From Heliomarina baculiformis (GTDB taxonomy: Bacteria; Pseudomonadota; Alphaproteobacteria; Rhodobacterales; Rhodobacteraceae): DNA of 64,000 nucleotides. Of this stretch, positions 18,830-27,282 are shown one piece after another. Location: contig NZ_JAIMIC010000006.1 of assembly GCF_019966545.1 (NCBI RefSeq), forward strand, positions 124,001 through 188,000, in the 5' to 3' direction. Under the pieces are notes generated by a model. It was given only the letters and a program-made list of their open reading frames with translations, made no database searches and was not told where the DNA came from. A program made the translations under genes and the position numbers. How positions within the stretch are numbered: position 1 is the first letter of the stretch; the number at the start of each line of letters is the position of its first letter.

Positions 18830-19441
18830 TCAGGCCTCTCCCTTTTCCAGGCTATCATCGTTTTTCATCTGGCCATTGCCACCACGGGCAATATCGACGG
18901 CACGGTCGATCAATACCTGCGTATGTGCTTCAAACTTATCAGAAAGCTCTCCCAGCGCCACCATATTCATGGCAAAAGCCGAGGTCTCCGAGGCCCCCGC
19001 CGGGGCCGGAAACTTGGCCAGATCACCGGGGCCAAGCGTACCATCGGAATAAAGCACGCACATGGCGCAATGCACGGTTTCATCATCGACATAAGCGTGG
19101 TCCAGCGATTGCCGCGCCGCCTCGCGATTTTCATCGGTCGGCTTGAAAACCCAGGCTTCGGCCGCGCTGAGCGCCGCCGGATCGCGCTCCGATTTCGGGC
19201 CGATGTAATCGCGTGCGGCAAGACAGGCCCACCACACCCTTTCGCGCGGCGGCAGGATCACCCCCAGCAGCATCAGAATGTCGATCCATGCTTCTTTTTC
19301 CACCAGTTCGCCCAGTACCACATCGGCCGGAGCGCTGGCAGGCGCCTCCAGCGGTGTCTTCAGCAAGACATTCGCATCTGCCAGCAACCGCGCCGCCGGA
19401 TCCTTGGGGACTTTGACCATGCCGTCAAATCGTTCGCTCAT
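18830..19441 (-). CDS. Uncharacterised T6SS-associated protein between vgrG and fha
   Basis: A 203-aa protein without signal peptide or membrane helix, mostly helical and soluble. It has a tryptophan-rich central segment (RERVWWACLAARDYIGP; AEAWVFKPTDENREAARQSLDHA). It may belong to DUF6931, which I recall only tentatively. The ATG at 19441 has AAGG 8 nt upstream, and the start lies 10 nt after the vgrG stop, so it is probably coupled to vgrG. Genes next to vgrG are often effector adaptors or chaperones (compare DUF4123 and DUF1795 proteins), but the sequence does not match those families by eye. Confidence 0.7.
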   Translation of the reverse strand: MSERFDGMVKVPKDPAARLLADANVLLKTPLEAPASAPADVVLGELVEKEAWIDILMLLGVILPPRERVWWACLAARDYIGPKSERDPAALSAAEAWVFKPTDENREAARQSLDHAYVDDETVHCAMCVLYSDGTLGPGDLAKFPAPAGASETSAFAMNMVALGELSDKFEAHTQVLIDRAVDIARGGNGQMKNDDSLEKGEA

Positions 19442-19451
19442 CACACCCACC

Positions 19452-21638
19452 TTAATTGATCATGGTGATGCCGCCCTTGAGCGTCAGCATCGCATCTGCC
19501 TTGACCGTGGTCAGAGGCGCCTTGACCTCGGCCATAGCCGTTGCCTGCACCTTGATCATCGGCCCCTTGATCGTGACCCCCGAGGGATCAATCTTGATCG
19601 ACGACCCGCCCACCTTCAGCTCGATGCTCTGGGCGGCGGTCATGGTGATCTTGCCCGCGCTGGCCTTTGTCGTGATATTGCCAAGCTTGACCGTCGTGGT
19701 CTGATCGCCGGATTTGACCGTGGTCGTCTGATCGCCTGAATCGATCGAGGTCACCTGATCGCCGGACTTCACCGTGGTGTCGTAATTGCCGGTGATCGTC
19801 TGTTCATGCTTGCCCTCGACCTTCTGGATCTTGTCGGTCTTGATCTCGATCAGCTGGCTGCCGGCCTCGATCTTAAACTCCTCGTCGCCCTTGGTGATCG
19901 TATGATAGTGGTTGCCTTCCTGAATGGTCCGCGTGACGTGGTTGCGGATCACTTCGGAAAGACTGCCCTCTTCATCGTGCGCACCGGCATCAATCGCATC
20001 CTGACCGATGGTCACCACCGACTTGTTCTTGATCAGGAACTGGTGATCCTTCTGGGCCTGAACGCGCATGAACTCGGCGTCCTTCTTGTCTTCGAACATC
20101 AGCTCGTTATAGCCGCCGCCCCCTTTTGAGGAGTTCGTGCGGATGCCAAGCTGGGTCGCATCGTCAGGGTATTTGAACGCGGGCTTGGTTTCCTGATTGA
20201 ACATGCAGCCGGTACAGATCGGCCGGTCGGGATCGCCCTCCTCGAACTGGATCACGACCTCCTGACCGATGCGCGGGATGGCGACCATGCCCCAGCCCTT
20301 GCCCGACCACGGGGTCGCGACACGCACCCAGCAGGATGAGTTTTCATCCGACTTGCCAACCCGGTCCCAGTGGAACTGCACCTTGATACGGCCGTGCTCA
20401 TCGGTCCAGATTTCCTCGCCCTTCTTACCCACGACCATCGCGGTGTGCAGGCCGGAAATCTCGGGCCAGTCGGTTACCAGCGGCGCACGAAACTGCGTCG
20501 CATTCGGGATCGCGCCAAAGGTCACGACGTAATCGGTGTCTTCCATTTCCTTCGGGTATTGCAGCTCGGCCCGGTCCCGGTCCAGACGGCCCGGCGCCAC
20601 GCGGATCGAATCCGTCGGCCGGATGTAGTGAACCGCGTCGGTCACAAGGTATTCGCCGTTCTCTCCATCGAGATCGGTCAGTTTGAATCGATAGCCGACC
20701 GAGATCGCCCGCGAATTGGAGGCACCGCGTTTCGTCTGATAAGAAACCTCGTTGGCCTGCATCATCACGCGGGCCAGCTTTTCCCCGCGCGCCTTGTCTT
20801 TACGGAACTTGCCCGGGTAGTGATATTTCTCGTACGAGCCGTGCGAATGCGACGTCTTGGCGGTGCCCTTCTGGATCAGTTTCAGATCCTGCTTGGGTGT
20901 CAGCATGTCGAAATCGTTCAGGGTAACCTTGCCGGTGACGACGTTTTCGCCGCGTGTCCAGTCCGTCACCGTATTGCCAGCGTCCGTCGGCTTTCCGCCG
21001 GAACCGGTGAACTTCAGCTCTTTCAGTACCGGGTTCGTCGAATGCGATCCCGCCTTGTCATCGCAGAGGATCAGCTGGTTCGTGACCCCGGTGCCCGGCG
21101 CGTTGTCGAAATAGAAATATATGCCTTCCTCTTCCATGAGGCGGCAGATGAAGTCGTAATTCGTTTCGCGATACTGCACGCAGTACTGGCGTGTCTCGTA
21201 GGTTTCGCGCAGTTTTTTCTTAAAGTCCGAGAAACCCAGATCGCCGAAAACCTCCTCGATGATCTGAACGGTCGTTTTTTCTTGGAAAATGCGATTGTCC
21301 ATTCCACGCGTCAGCATCCAGAGCCAGTGCCGCACCTGCGCCACGTAGTGATAGGCCGTGCCGTCCGGATGTTCGAGCTGGCCGATACATTCCACCGAAA
21401 CGCAGATACCGGAAAAGTTGCGCACTTTGTCAGACAGGTGATCCTCGACTTCGACTCCCATCAGCTGGCCGACGAGATCCTGTAATTTCAGAGACTTGAG
21501 GGCTACGAATTCGACCGTCATGTCGGTCAGGCGGCTCAGCCCTTCGCGCACGATCGCACCTGTCACAAAGCACTTGTCATCCGTCTTCGGGATCAGGTCG
21601 GTGATCTTGCCCGTTAGTCTAACATGTCTTTCCGCCAT
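19452..21638 (-). CDS. vgrG: T6SS spike protein VgrG (TssI)
   Basis: 728 aa, a VgrG trimer subunit that caps the Hcp tube. The N-terminal gp27-like part (1-~370) contains YCVQYRETNYDFICRLMEEEGIYF, a family signature. An OB-fold gp5 region follows (~380-470; GRIKVQFHWDRVGK, SCWVRVATPWSGKGWG). The C-terminus is a triple beta-helix with repeats such as TTVKSGDQ (~600-670) and ends in LTLKGGITMIN, without an extra effector domain. Therefore cargo effectors would be carried through adaptors or PAAR proteins. No PAAR gene was found in the window. Confidence 0.96.
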   Translation of the reverse strand: MAERHVRLTGKITDLIPKTDDKCFVTGAIVREGLSRLTDMTVEFVALKSLKLQDLVGQLMGVEVEDHLSDKVRNFSGICVSVECIGQLEHPDGTAYHYVAQVRHWLWMLTRGMDNRIFQEKTTVQIIEEVFGDLGFSDFKKKLRETYETRQYCVQYRETNYDFICRLMEEEGIYFYFDNAPGTGVTNQLILCDDKAGSHSTNPVLKELKFTGSGGKPTDAGNTVTDWTRGENVVTGKVTLNDFDMLTPKQDLKLIQKGTAKTSHSHGSYEKYHYPGKFRKDKARGEKLARVMMQANEVSYQTKRGASNSRAISVGYRFKLTDLDGENGEYLVTDAVHYIRPTDSIRVAPGRLDRDRAELQYPKEMEDTDYVVTFGAIPNATQFRAPLVTDWPEISGLHTAMVVGKKGEEIWTDEHGRIKVQFHWDRVGKSDENSSCWVRVATPWSGKGWGMVAIPRIGQEVVIQFEEGDPDRPICTGCMFNQETKPAFKYPDDATQLGIRTNSSKGGGGYNELMFEDKKDAEFMRVQAQKDHQFLIKNKSVVTIGQDAIDAGAHDEEGSLSEVIRNHVTRTIQEGNHYHTITKGDEEFKIEAGSQLIEIKTDKIQKVEGKHEQTITGNYDTTVKSGDQVTSIDSGDQTTTVKSGDQTTTVKLGNITTKASAGKITMTAAQSIELKVGGSSIKIDPSGVTIKGPMIKVQATAMAEVKAPLTTVKADAMLTLKGGITMIN

Positions 21639-21702
21639 AGGGCTTCCCTCTCAATACGCTGACCACCAGATACCCTGTGGCGCGTTCGTTCAATGAACTG
21701 GA

Positions 21703-24700
21703 TCACAGATCGTCCAGCAATGCGGCCAGGTCCGCCTCCACGTCTCCCGTATCGTCTCCGCCGCCAAGGTCCTCGAACCCGGCAAGCAGCGAATCCAGAT
21801 CGTCATCCCCTGCCTCTCCCGCCGGTTCCTCTGTCACGGCGGGTGCAGGGCGTTCGGCCCGCACCACCTTGGGCGGCGACGGTTCGGGCGGCACTTCGCC
21901 GGACCACGGCCCAAGGATCTCTCCGCCCCCGACCGACTGGAACGAGGCAAGCCGGATTTCATCCCGCCCCTTGATCGACACCACCGGCATAAAGCCCCGC
22001 GCCATCACCTTTTCCACCTTGTCCTGAGTCAGGTTGCGCTCGGTGCAGGGCAGCTGGACCTGATCGCCATAGCGGTCGTTCACGAAATGATAGGGGATGT
22101 CGCCCAGCGACATGATCGACCCAAGCCCCATGGATTTCCCGTTTTCCTTGAACGACTTGGCCATCAGGATCGCGACCAGCACGACAGGATTCGCCCAGAG
22201 CATGCCGCCAAGGCCCGACTGCATGGTGAATTCCTCGAACTCGAATTCGTAGATCGGTTCGGATTTCGCGCCATAGGGCCGACGCAGCATGAAACGCGGA
22301 GAAACGAGGCCAAGGTATTTCGCCTCGCCCATCCCGCGGAGCGTATCCCACGCCTCGGCCACCAGCGGATGGCGCTCTTTCTTGTCCACATCCATGAACC
22401 CGGGCGTCATCGCAGCAAAGAAAGGCGCGTCCACATGGGCTGCAACCCGAGCGATCCGGCCGAGCAATTCCGCATGCGGCGGGGTTTCCTCGAAACTGTA
22501 AAGCCCGAACATCGCCGAATACCCACCGCGCCCGTTTTCCTCGTCCAACGGCTCGCCGGTCAGCAAGCGCACCAGCCCGCTTTCCGAAAGATCGTCGGCG
22601 CTCGCCAGATCCACGGCGATTTCCTCGGCCGAGACGTCGTAAAGCACCACGTCGAGCGTATCGTCCACCTCGATGCTGCGCGCGATCAGGTCGAGCGAGC
22701 GCCACTGCGCCTCGAGCGACTGGAAGTCGGGGTGGTGCAGCACCAGCCGCATCGCCGCTGAAAGCGAGTCATCCACCGCCTTCTGCATCGCCACCGCATC
22801 CGCATCCGGAATCGCCCGGATATGCGGCCCGACAACACGCGCCATCAGATCCTCGAGCTCCGAGGCCTGCGTGAGACTGCCCGAGGCATCTCCGATCAGC
22901 TTATGGAACTCGCTCATCTTCAGGTCGGCACGCACCGCGCTGCCACCCGCGCGGGTCTTTGGCGGCGCGGCATAGGTACCATGCGTCTCGGCCCATTCCC
23001 GCAAACGCTTTGCCGCGTTCTCGGCCGTCGCCCCCATGCCGAGCTGCGCGCGCAACCCGACCAGCTCCGAGAACAGCTCGACGTTTTCATAAAGCTCATC
23101 CGGGTGCAGGTCGTCCAGTTCCGACAGCTTTACCTCGACCCCGGCGCCATCCTTGCCGATGGGCAGCACCAGCGTTGTGCCAAACCGCTTGATCACATCC
23201 TCGACCGTATCCGGATCGAGGATGATCGGCGCACGGCTTGCCAACCCGTCACCGGTTTCAATCACCCCCCGCGCGGCCCGGCCCGAGAAATCACCGAACA
23301 GGGCAATCCGGAACCTCTTGCGCTTGAGAACCTCGGCATCCGGCCGTGCCGAGCTCATCATTCCGTAGGCGAATTCCGGCTCCGCAAGGGTCGCGCCGCC
23401 GCTGCTCTCAGCGGCAGCGGCGATGTCGTCGCGTCCTTCCTCGCTCGTATCATTCTCGCCAAGACCGCCAAGCAGATCGTCCAGATCGTCGCCGTCATCC
23501 TCTTCGCTCAAACCGAGAAGATCGTCGAGATCCTCCGCCTCGGATGTTTCTTCGCCAGCCTCAGCGGTGTTGTCATCCAACCCGCCGAGCAGGTCGTCCA
23601 GCCCGTCATCGACACTATTTTCGGCACTCCCGAGAAGATCAGCGAAACCGTCCGGCTCGGCCACTGCGTCATCGCGGGCATCGCTTGGCAACGCGTCAAC
23701 CTCAACGGTGCCCGACGTATCGTCCAAACCGCCGAGCAAATTGTCCAGACCATCAGGCTCGTTGATGACTTGGCCTGTCGTCTCAGCTTCCGGCTCATCG
23801 CTGGTTGCGTTCAAAAGATCATCCAGACCATCCCCCACAGCCGGATCCGGCGCGTCCTCCAGACCGCCAAGCAGATCATCGAGACCATCTGTTTCAGCCA
23901 CTCCGGCCTCGCTCTCGCTGACCGACAGATCACCCACGTCATCGGTGGCATCCGGCTCTGGAAAATCATCCAGCCCGAGCAAATCATCGAGACTGTCTTC
24001 GCTGGCAGGTTCCGACGCCAGCCCGTCTTCGCCACCCACAAAATCGTGCAGGCCGTCAGTTTGGGGCGCGTCTTCGCTTGCCGCATCAGCCTCCGCCTCA
24101 CTCGCCGGGCTGGCGATCGTTTCCTCTGCATCGCTGGTTGCGAAATCTTCCTCGAAGCCTCCCAAAAGATCGTCCAGATCGTCCGACGACGCGATAACAA
24201 TATCCCCCCCGGATGCCTCCGGTTCCGGCGCCGACAAGTCAGCTTTGACAGTCTCCGCCGAGCCTTCCAGTCCTCCGAGCAGATCGTCTAAACCGTCCAA
24301 CTCCGCCTCGGCGGCAACGGCCTCTTCCGCCTCCCCAAGCAGATCATCAAGCTCGTCTTCATCGGGTGCACCGTCTTCCGCGCTGCCGGAGATCTCACCT
24401 ATAAGGTCGTTCAGACCCTCACCCGCCTCACTGTTCAAGGCCGCATCGGCAAGATCGTCTTGGCTATCGTCAGCGACACCATTTGCATCCTCTGCCACCG
24501 GGTCAGTGCCCCCGAGCAGGTCGTCCAGCGCATCGCCTTCATCCGCCACATCGGGATCGGGCACCAGCCCGCCCAGAAGATCATCGAGCCCATCATCCGC
24601 CTCGGGCTCGGAGACCTCCACACGCGCCAGGCTTTCCAATGCCGCAACCGAGCCGTCCTCTTGAGGAGCTTCCTCCACGCCCAACCCGACAAGACCGGCA

Positions 24701-26325
24701 AGCGCGTCATCCGTAGTGTCCGCTTCCGGTGCCGACACCTCAGCCTGCGCCAAGCGTTCGAGAGCCGCAACAGAAGCATCCTCCTCCGGCTCTTCCTCCG
24801 ATCCCAGATCCGCAAGCCCGGCAAGCGCATCATCAACCGCACCGTCTGGCGCGCTTTCGGCTGGCGTCGCCTCCCGCAGGGCGTCCAGCGCCGATGCGGC
24901 ATCGTCCGCTTCGGTTTCATCCTGTGGTGCGATGTCCCGCAGGTCATCCAGGGCCGACAAAGGATCCTCCTCGGCAGCCTCTTCAATCGGCTGACCGGCC
25001 AGAGAAGTCAGGGCACCGTCCACAGAACGATCCGGGGTTTCCTCGGCCGGATTTGATCTGCGCATCGCGTCCAGCACAGAGGAAGCGTTTTCATCTTCAC
25101 TGTCATCGGATGTCTCGACAGCACGCAAAGCCTCCAATGTCGCCAAGCTGTCATCATGGATCTCGGCCGTGGTCTCCACCGCCCGCAGAGCATCCAGCGC
25201 AGCGTCCCCATCATCCTCGGCAACTTCCTCAATCGTTCGCCCGGCCAGCGAAGCCAGCGCATCCTCGGCAGCAGTATCCGGAACCACTTCGACGGGCGCG
25301 CCAGAACGCATCGCGTCGAGCACGGATGCCGAGGCATCCTCCTCTACAACGTCCTCTGTCTCCGCCGCCCGCAAAGCATCCAGCGCAGCGGTTCCATCAT
25401 CTTCAGCGACTTCCTCAACCGTTCGCCCGGCCAGCGAAGCCAGCGCATCCTCGGCAGCAGTATCCGTAGCCGCCTCGGCAGGCGTGTCGGAGCGCATCGC
25501 GTTCAGAACAGACGCCGAAGCATCCTCCTCTACAGCGTCCTTAGGTGCTGCGGCGCGTAACGCATCCAGTGCAGCGGCCCCATCATCCTCGGCCTTAGCT
25601 TCCGTCGCCGACGCCCGCAAAGCCTCCAGCGCGGCAGAACCGTCATCCTCTGCGATGTACTCAACCGCCTGATCGGCCAGCGAAGCCAGCGCATCCTCGG
25701 TCGAGCTATCCGGTACGGCGTCTTGCGGGGTTGCGGCCCTCAGCCCGTCCAGCACGGACGCGGATCCATCGTCTTCCGCTGTTTCCACCGGCATCGCATC
25801 GCGCAAACTGTCCAGCGCCGCCTGCTGGTCTGGCGCCGTAGCGCCGCCGCCCGAAACAGCCGCGAGCAGCGATGGATCGGCAAGGATCTTTTCGATCAGC
25901 GTCTCGGCCCCGGTCTTGCCATCCATATAAGCCATGAGGTTGCGAAGCTCGGTCCGCGCCTGCAACAGCGCCTGCAACGGCTCGATCTTGGCGGCAATCG
26001 CGGCGGGCGAAAAATCGTCCATTTTTTCAAAGGTCAGATCGACGCTCAGGTTGCCGTCGCCAGTCAGCGTGTTCGGCACGCTGAACGCGGCCCTCGGCTG
26101 CATCGCTTTCATCCGCTCGTCGAAATTATCCGCGTCGATTTCCAGGAATTTCCGCTCCGAGACCGAGGGCTGCTCGACCTTGGACTTGCCGGAGAGATCG
26201 CTCATCACCCCCATGACAAAGGGCAGCTGAACCTTCTTTTCAGAACCGTAGAGTTCGACGTCATATTCGATCTGGACGCGCGGCGCACGGTTGCGCGCAA
26301 TGAATTTCTGCGAGTTATCGGACAT
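21703..26325 (-). CDS. Giant T6SS sheath fusion: TssB domain - acidic repeats - TssB/TssC-like domain
   Basis: 1540 aa. Residues 1-~165 are a full TssB (VipA) domain, nearly identical in pattern to the stand-alone tssB product. Residues ~165-575 contain 62-aa repeats built on LDALRA, SVLDAMR and EDALASLAG motifs. Residues ~575-980 are an acidic low-complexity stretch with some 15 or more copies of LDDLLGG. Residues ~985-1475 resemble a joined TssB/TssC (VipA/VipB) sheath protein (FRIALFGDFSGRA; LHHPDFQSLEAQWRSLDLI; SPRFMLRRPYGAKSEPIYEF) but stop before the TssC C-terminal region. An acidic tail ends the protein. The start has GGGGGA upstream and overlaps the sodium-channel gene by 11 nt. Canonical tssB and tssC are also present, so this is an additional component of unknown role. 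Confidence 0.9.
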   Translation of the reverse strand: MSDNSQKFIARNRAPRVQIEYDVELYGSEKKVQLPFVMGVMSDLSGKSKVEQPSVSERKFLEIDADNFDERMKAMQPRAAFSVPNTLTGDGNLSVDLTFEKMDDFSPAAIAAKIEPLQALLQARTELRNLMAYMDGKTGAETLIEKILADPSLLAAVSGGGATAPDQQAALDSLRDAMPVETAEDDGSASVLDGLRAATPQDAVPDSSTEDALASLADQAVEYIAEDDGSAALEALRASATEAKAEDDGAAALDALRAAAPKDAVEEDASASVLNAMRSDTPAEAATDTAAEDALASLAGRTVEEVAEDDGTAALDALRAAETEDVVEEDASASVLDAMRSGAPVEVVPDTAAEDALASLAGRTIEEVAEDDGDAALDALRAVETTAEIHDDSLATLEALRAVETSDDSEDENASSVLDAMRRSNPAEETPDRSVDGALTSLAGQPIEEAAEEDPLSALDDLRDIAPQDETEADDAASALDALREATPAESAPDGAVDDALAGLADLGSEEEPEEDASVAALERLAQAEVSAPEADTTDDALAGLVGLGVEEAPQEDGSVAALESLARVEVSEPEADDGLDDLLGGLVPDPDVADEGDALDDLLGGTDPVAEDANGVADDSQDDLADAALNSEAGEGLNDLIGEISGSAEDGAPDEDELDDLLGEAEEAVAAEAELDGLDDLLGGLEGSAETVKADLSAPEPEASGGDIVIASSDDLDDLLGGFEEDFATSDAEETIASPASEAEADAASEDAPQTDGLHDFVGGEDGLASEPASEDSLDDLLGLDDFPEPDATDDVGDLSVSESEAGVAETDGLDDLLGGLEDAPDPAVGDGLDDLLNATSDEPEAETTGQVINEPDGLDNLLGGLDDTSGTVEVDALPSDARDDAVAEPDGFADLLGSAENSVDDGLDDLLGGLDDNTAEAGEETSEAEDLDDLLGLSEEDDGDDLDDLLGGLGENDTSEEGRDDIAAAAESSGGATLAEPEFAYGMMSSARPDAEVLKRKRFRIALFGDFSGRAARGVIETGDGLASRAPIILDPDTVEDVIKRFGTTLVLPIGKDGAGVEVKLSELDDLHPDELYENVELFSELVGLRAQLGMGATAENAAKRLREWAETHGTYAAPPKTRAGGSAVRADLKMSEFHKLIGDASGSLTQASELEDLMARVVGPHIRAIPDADAVAMQKAVDDSLSAAMRLVLHHPDFQSLEAQWRSLDLIARSIEVDDTLDVVLYDVSAEEIAVDLASADDLSESGLVRLLTGEPLDEENGRGGYSAMFGLYSFEETPPHAELLGRIARVAAHVDAPFFAAMTPGFMDVDKKERHPLVAEAWDTLRGMGEAKYLGLVSPRFMLRRPYGAKSEPIYEFEFEEFTMQSGLGGMLWANPVVLVAILMAKSFKENGKSMGLGSIMSLGDIPYHFVNDRYGDQVQLPCTERNLTQDKVEKVMARGFMPVVSIKGRDEIRLASFQSVGGGEILGPWSGEVPPEPSPPKVVRAERPAPAVTEEPAGEAGDDDLDSLLAGFEDLGGGDDTGDVEADLAALLDDL
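25234..25280. repeat. In-frame 47-bp direct repeat within the sheath fusion gene, copy 1
   Basis: A 47-bp stretch that is identical to 25420-25466, exactly 186 bp (62 codons) away. Both encode the DTAAEDALASLAGR portion of the 62-aa protein repeat, which shows recent tandem duplication. Confidence 0.9.
25420..25466. repeat. In-frame 47-bp direct repeat within the sheath fusion gene, copy 2
   Basis: This is the second perfect copy of the 47-bp sequence at 25234-25280. The flanking codons have diverged, so the shared protein motif is constrained or the duplication is recent in this segment only. Confidence 0.9.
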
Positions 26326-27148
26326 CGCCTGTCCCCCTCTTCCCGGCCAGTTCCGCGCGCAGCGCTTTTATCTCGGCGTGAAGCTCGCTCACGTTGTCGG
26401 CGACGATATCGGTCTCGCTCTTGACCAGTTCCCGCAGCTTCTCGAACTCGGCTTCAGTTTCCTCTTCCACCGCCGTCTGCATTGTGTTGACCAACAGACC
26501 GATGAACAGGTTGAGCACCGAAAAGGACGTGATCACGATAAACGGCACAAAGAACACCCAGGCCGAGGGATGCACCTCCATCACCGGGCGCACGATGCCC
26601 ATCGACCAGGACTCAAGCGTCATGATCTGGAACAGCGAATAAAGCGATCGGCCCAGCGTGCCGAACCATTCCGGGAAAGTGTCGCCATACATCAGCGTCG
26701 CCATCACGCCGAAGACGTAGAACACGATGGAAATCATGATGATCACCGCGCCCATACCGGGCAGCGCATCCAGCAGCGCCTGAACCACCGCCCGCATCTG
26801 CGGGATCACCGACAAAAGCCGCATGGCGCGGATCACCCGCAGCCCCCGCAGCGCCGACATGCCCCCGCCGGAGGGCAAGAGACCAACCGTCACCACGCAG
26901 AGATCGAATATATTCCACGCGCTTTTGAAGAAACGCAGCCGGTAGGCATAGAACTTGAGCGCAAGCTCGACCACAAAGATCGCCAGCGCTATATCATCGA
27001 CGGTCTCGATGATCGGACCGATGGAGCTCATCACCGATTCAGAGGTCGACAGACCAAGGGTGATCGCGTTGATGATGATAACGGTCATCACCGCGTTCGT
27101 GAAACGGTCGGTTTCGACCAGTTTCCGCACCTTGTCCTGCAAGCTCAT
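26315..27148 (-). CDS. NaChBac-type voltage-gated sodium channel within the T6SS operon
   Basis: A 277-aa single-domain six-helix channel. S1-S3 span ~17-92; S4 (~98-115) has arginines every third residue (R101, R104, R107, R110). The pore loop carries the selectivity filter TLESWS (177-182), as in bacterial Nav channels such as NavAb and NaChBac. S6 (~198-222) leads to a C-terminal coiled coil (~235-268), the tetramerisation tail of this family. Start: the ATG at 27148; an in-frame GTG at 27181 adds 11 residues. Its 3' end overlaps the sheath fusion start by 11 nt, so the two are translationally coupled. Nav channels are typical of marine bacteria, but I know of no T6SS that includes one. 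Confidence 0.93.
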   Translation of the reverse strand: MSLQDKVRKLVETDRFTNAVMTVIIINAITLGLSTSESVMSSIGPIIETVDDIALAIFVVELALKFYAYRLRFFKSAWNIFDLCVVTVGLLPSGGGMSALRGLRVIRAMRLLSVIPQMRAVVQALLDALPGMGAVIIMISIVFYVFGVMATLMYGDTFPEWFGTLGRSLYSLFQIMTLESWSMGIVRPVMEVHPSAWVFFVPFIVITSFSVLNLFIGLLVNTMQTAVEEETEAEFEKLRELVKSETDIVADNVSELHAEIKALRAELAGKRGTGDVR

Positions 27149-27245
27149 CTGCCTGTCGTCCTCTGCTTCGCTAAGGGTCACTTGTCTTAACCTTCTCTGC
27201 GCGGCTTTTGCCGTCTGCCTGTTCGTGTCGCCTGTTGGCGTTTCA

Positions 27246-27272
27246 CCGGGGGCCGCAGATCACGCCCCCCGG
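27246..27272 (-). terminator. GC-rich hairpin after clpV
   Basis: CCGGGGG and CCCCCGG form a perfect 7-bp stem with a 13-nt loop, beginning 10 nt after the clpV stop and upstream of the sodium-channel gene. No T-tract follows, so it may be a partial terminator or mRNA processing element separating clpV from the channel/fusion/vgrG part of the operon. Confidence 0.45.
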
Positions 27273-27282
27273 CGTTTCAAAG

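Noticed and set aside
22822-24664. Long open frames (489 and 413 codons) on the plus strand opposite the fusion gene repeat region
   Set aside because: They are the reverse complement of acidic Asp/Leu/Ala-rich repeats in high-GC DNA, which avoids stop codons. The implied proteins are low-complexity and match no fold.
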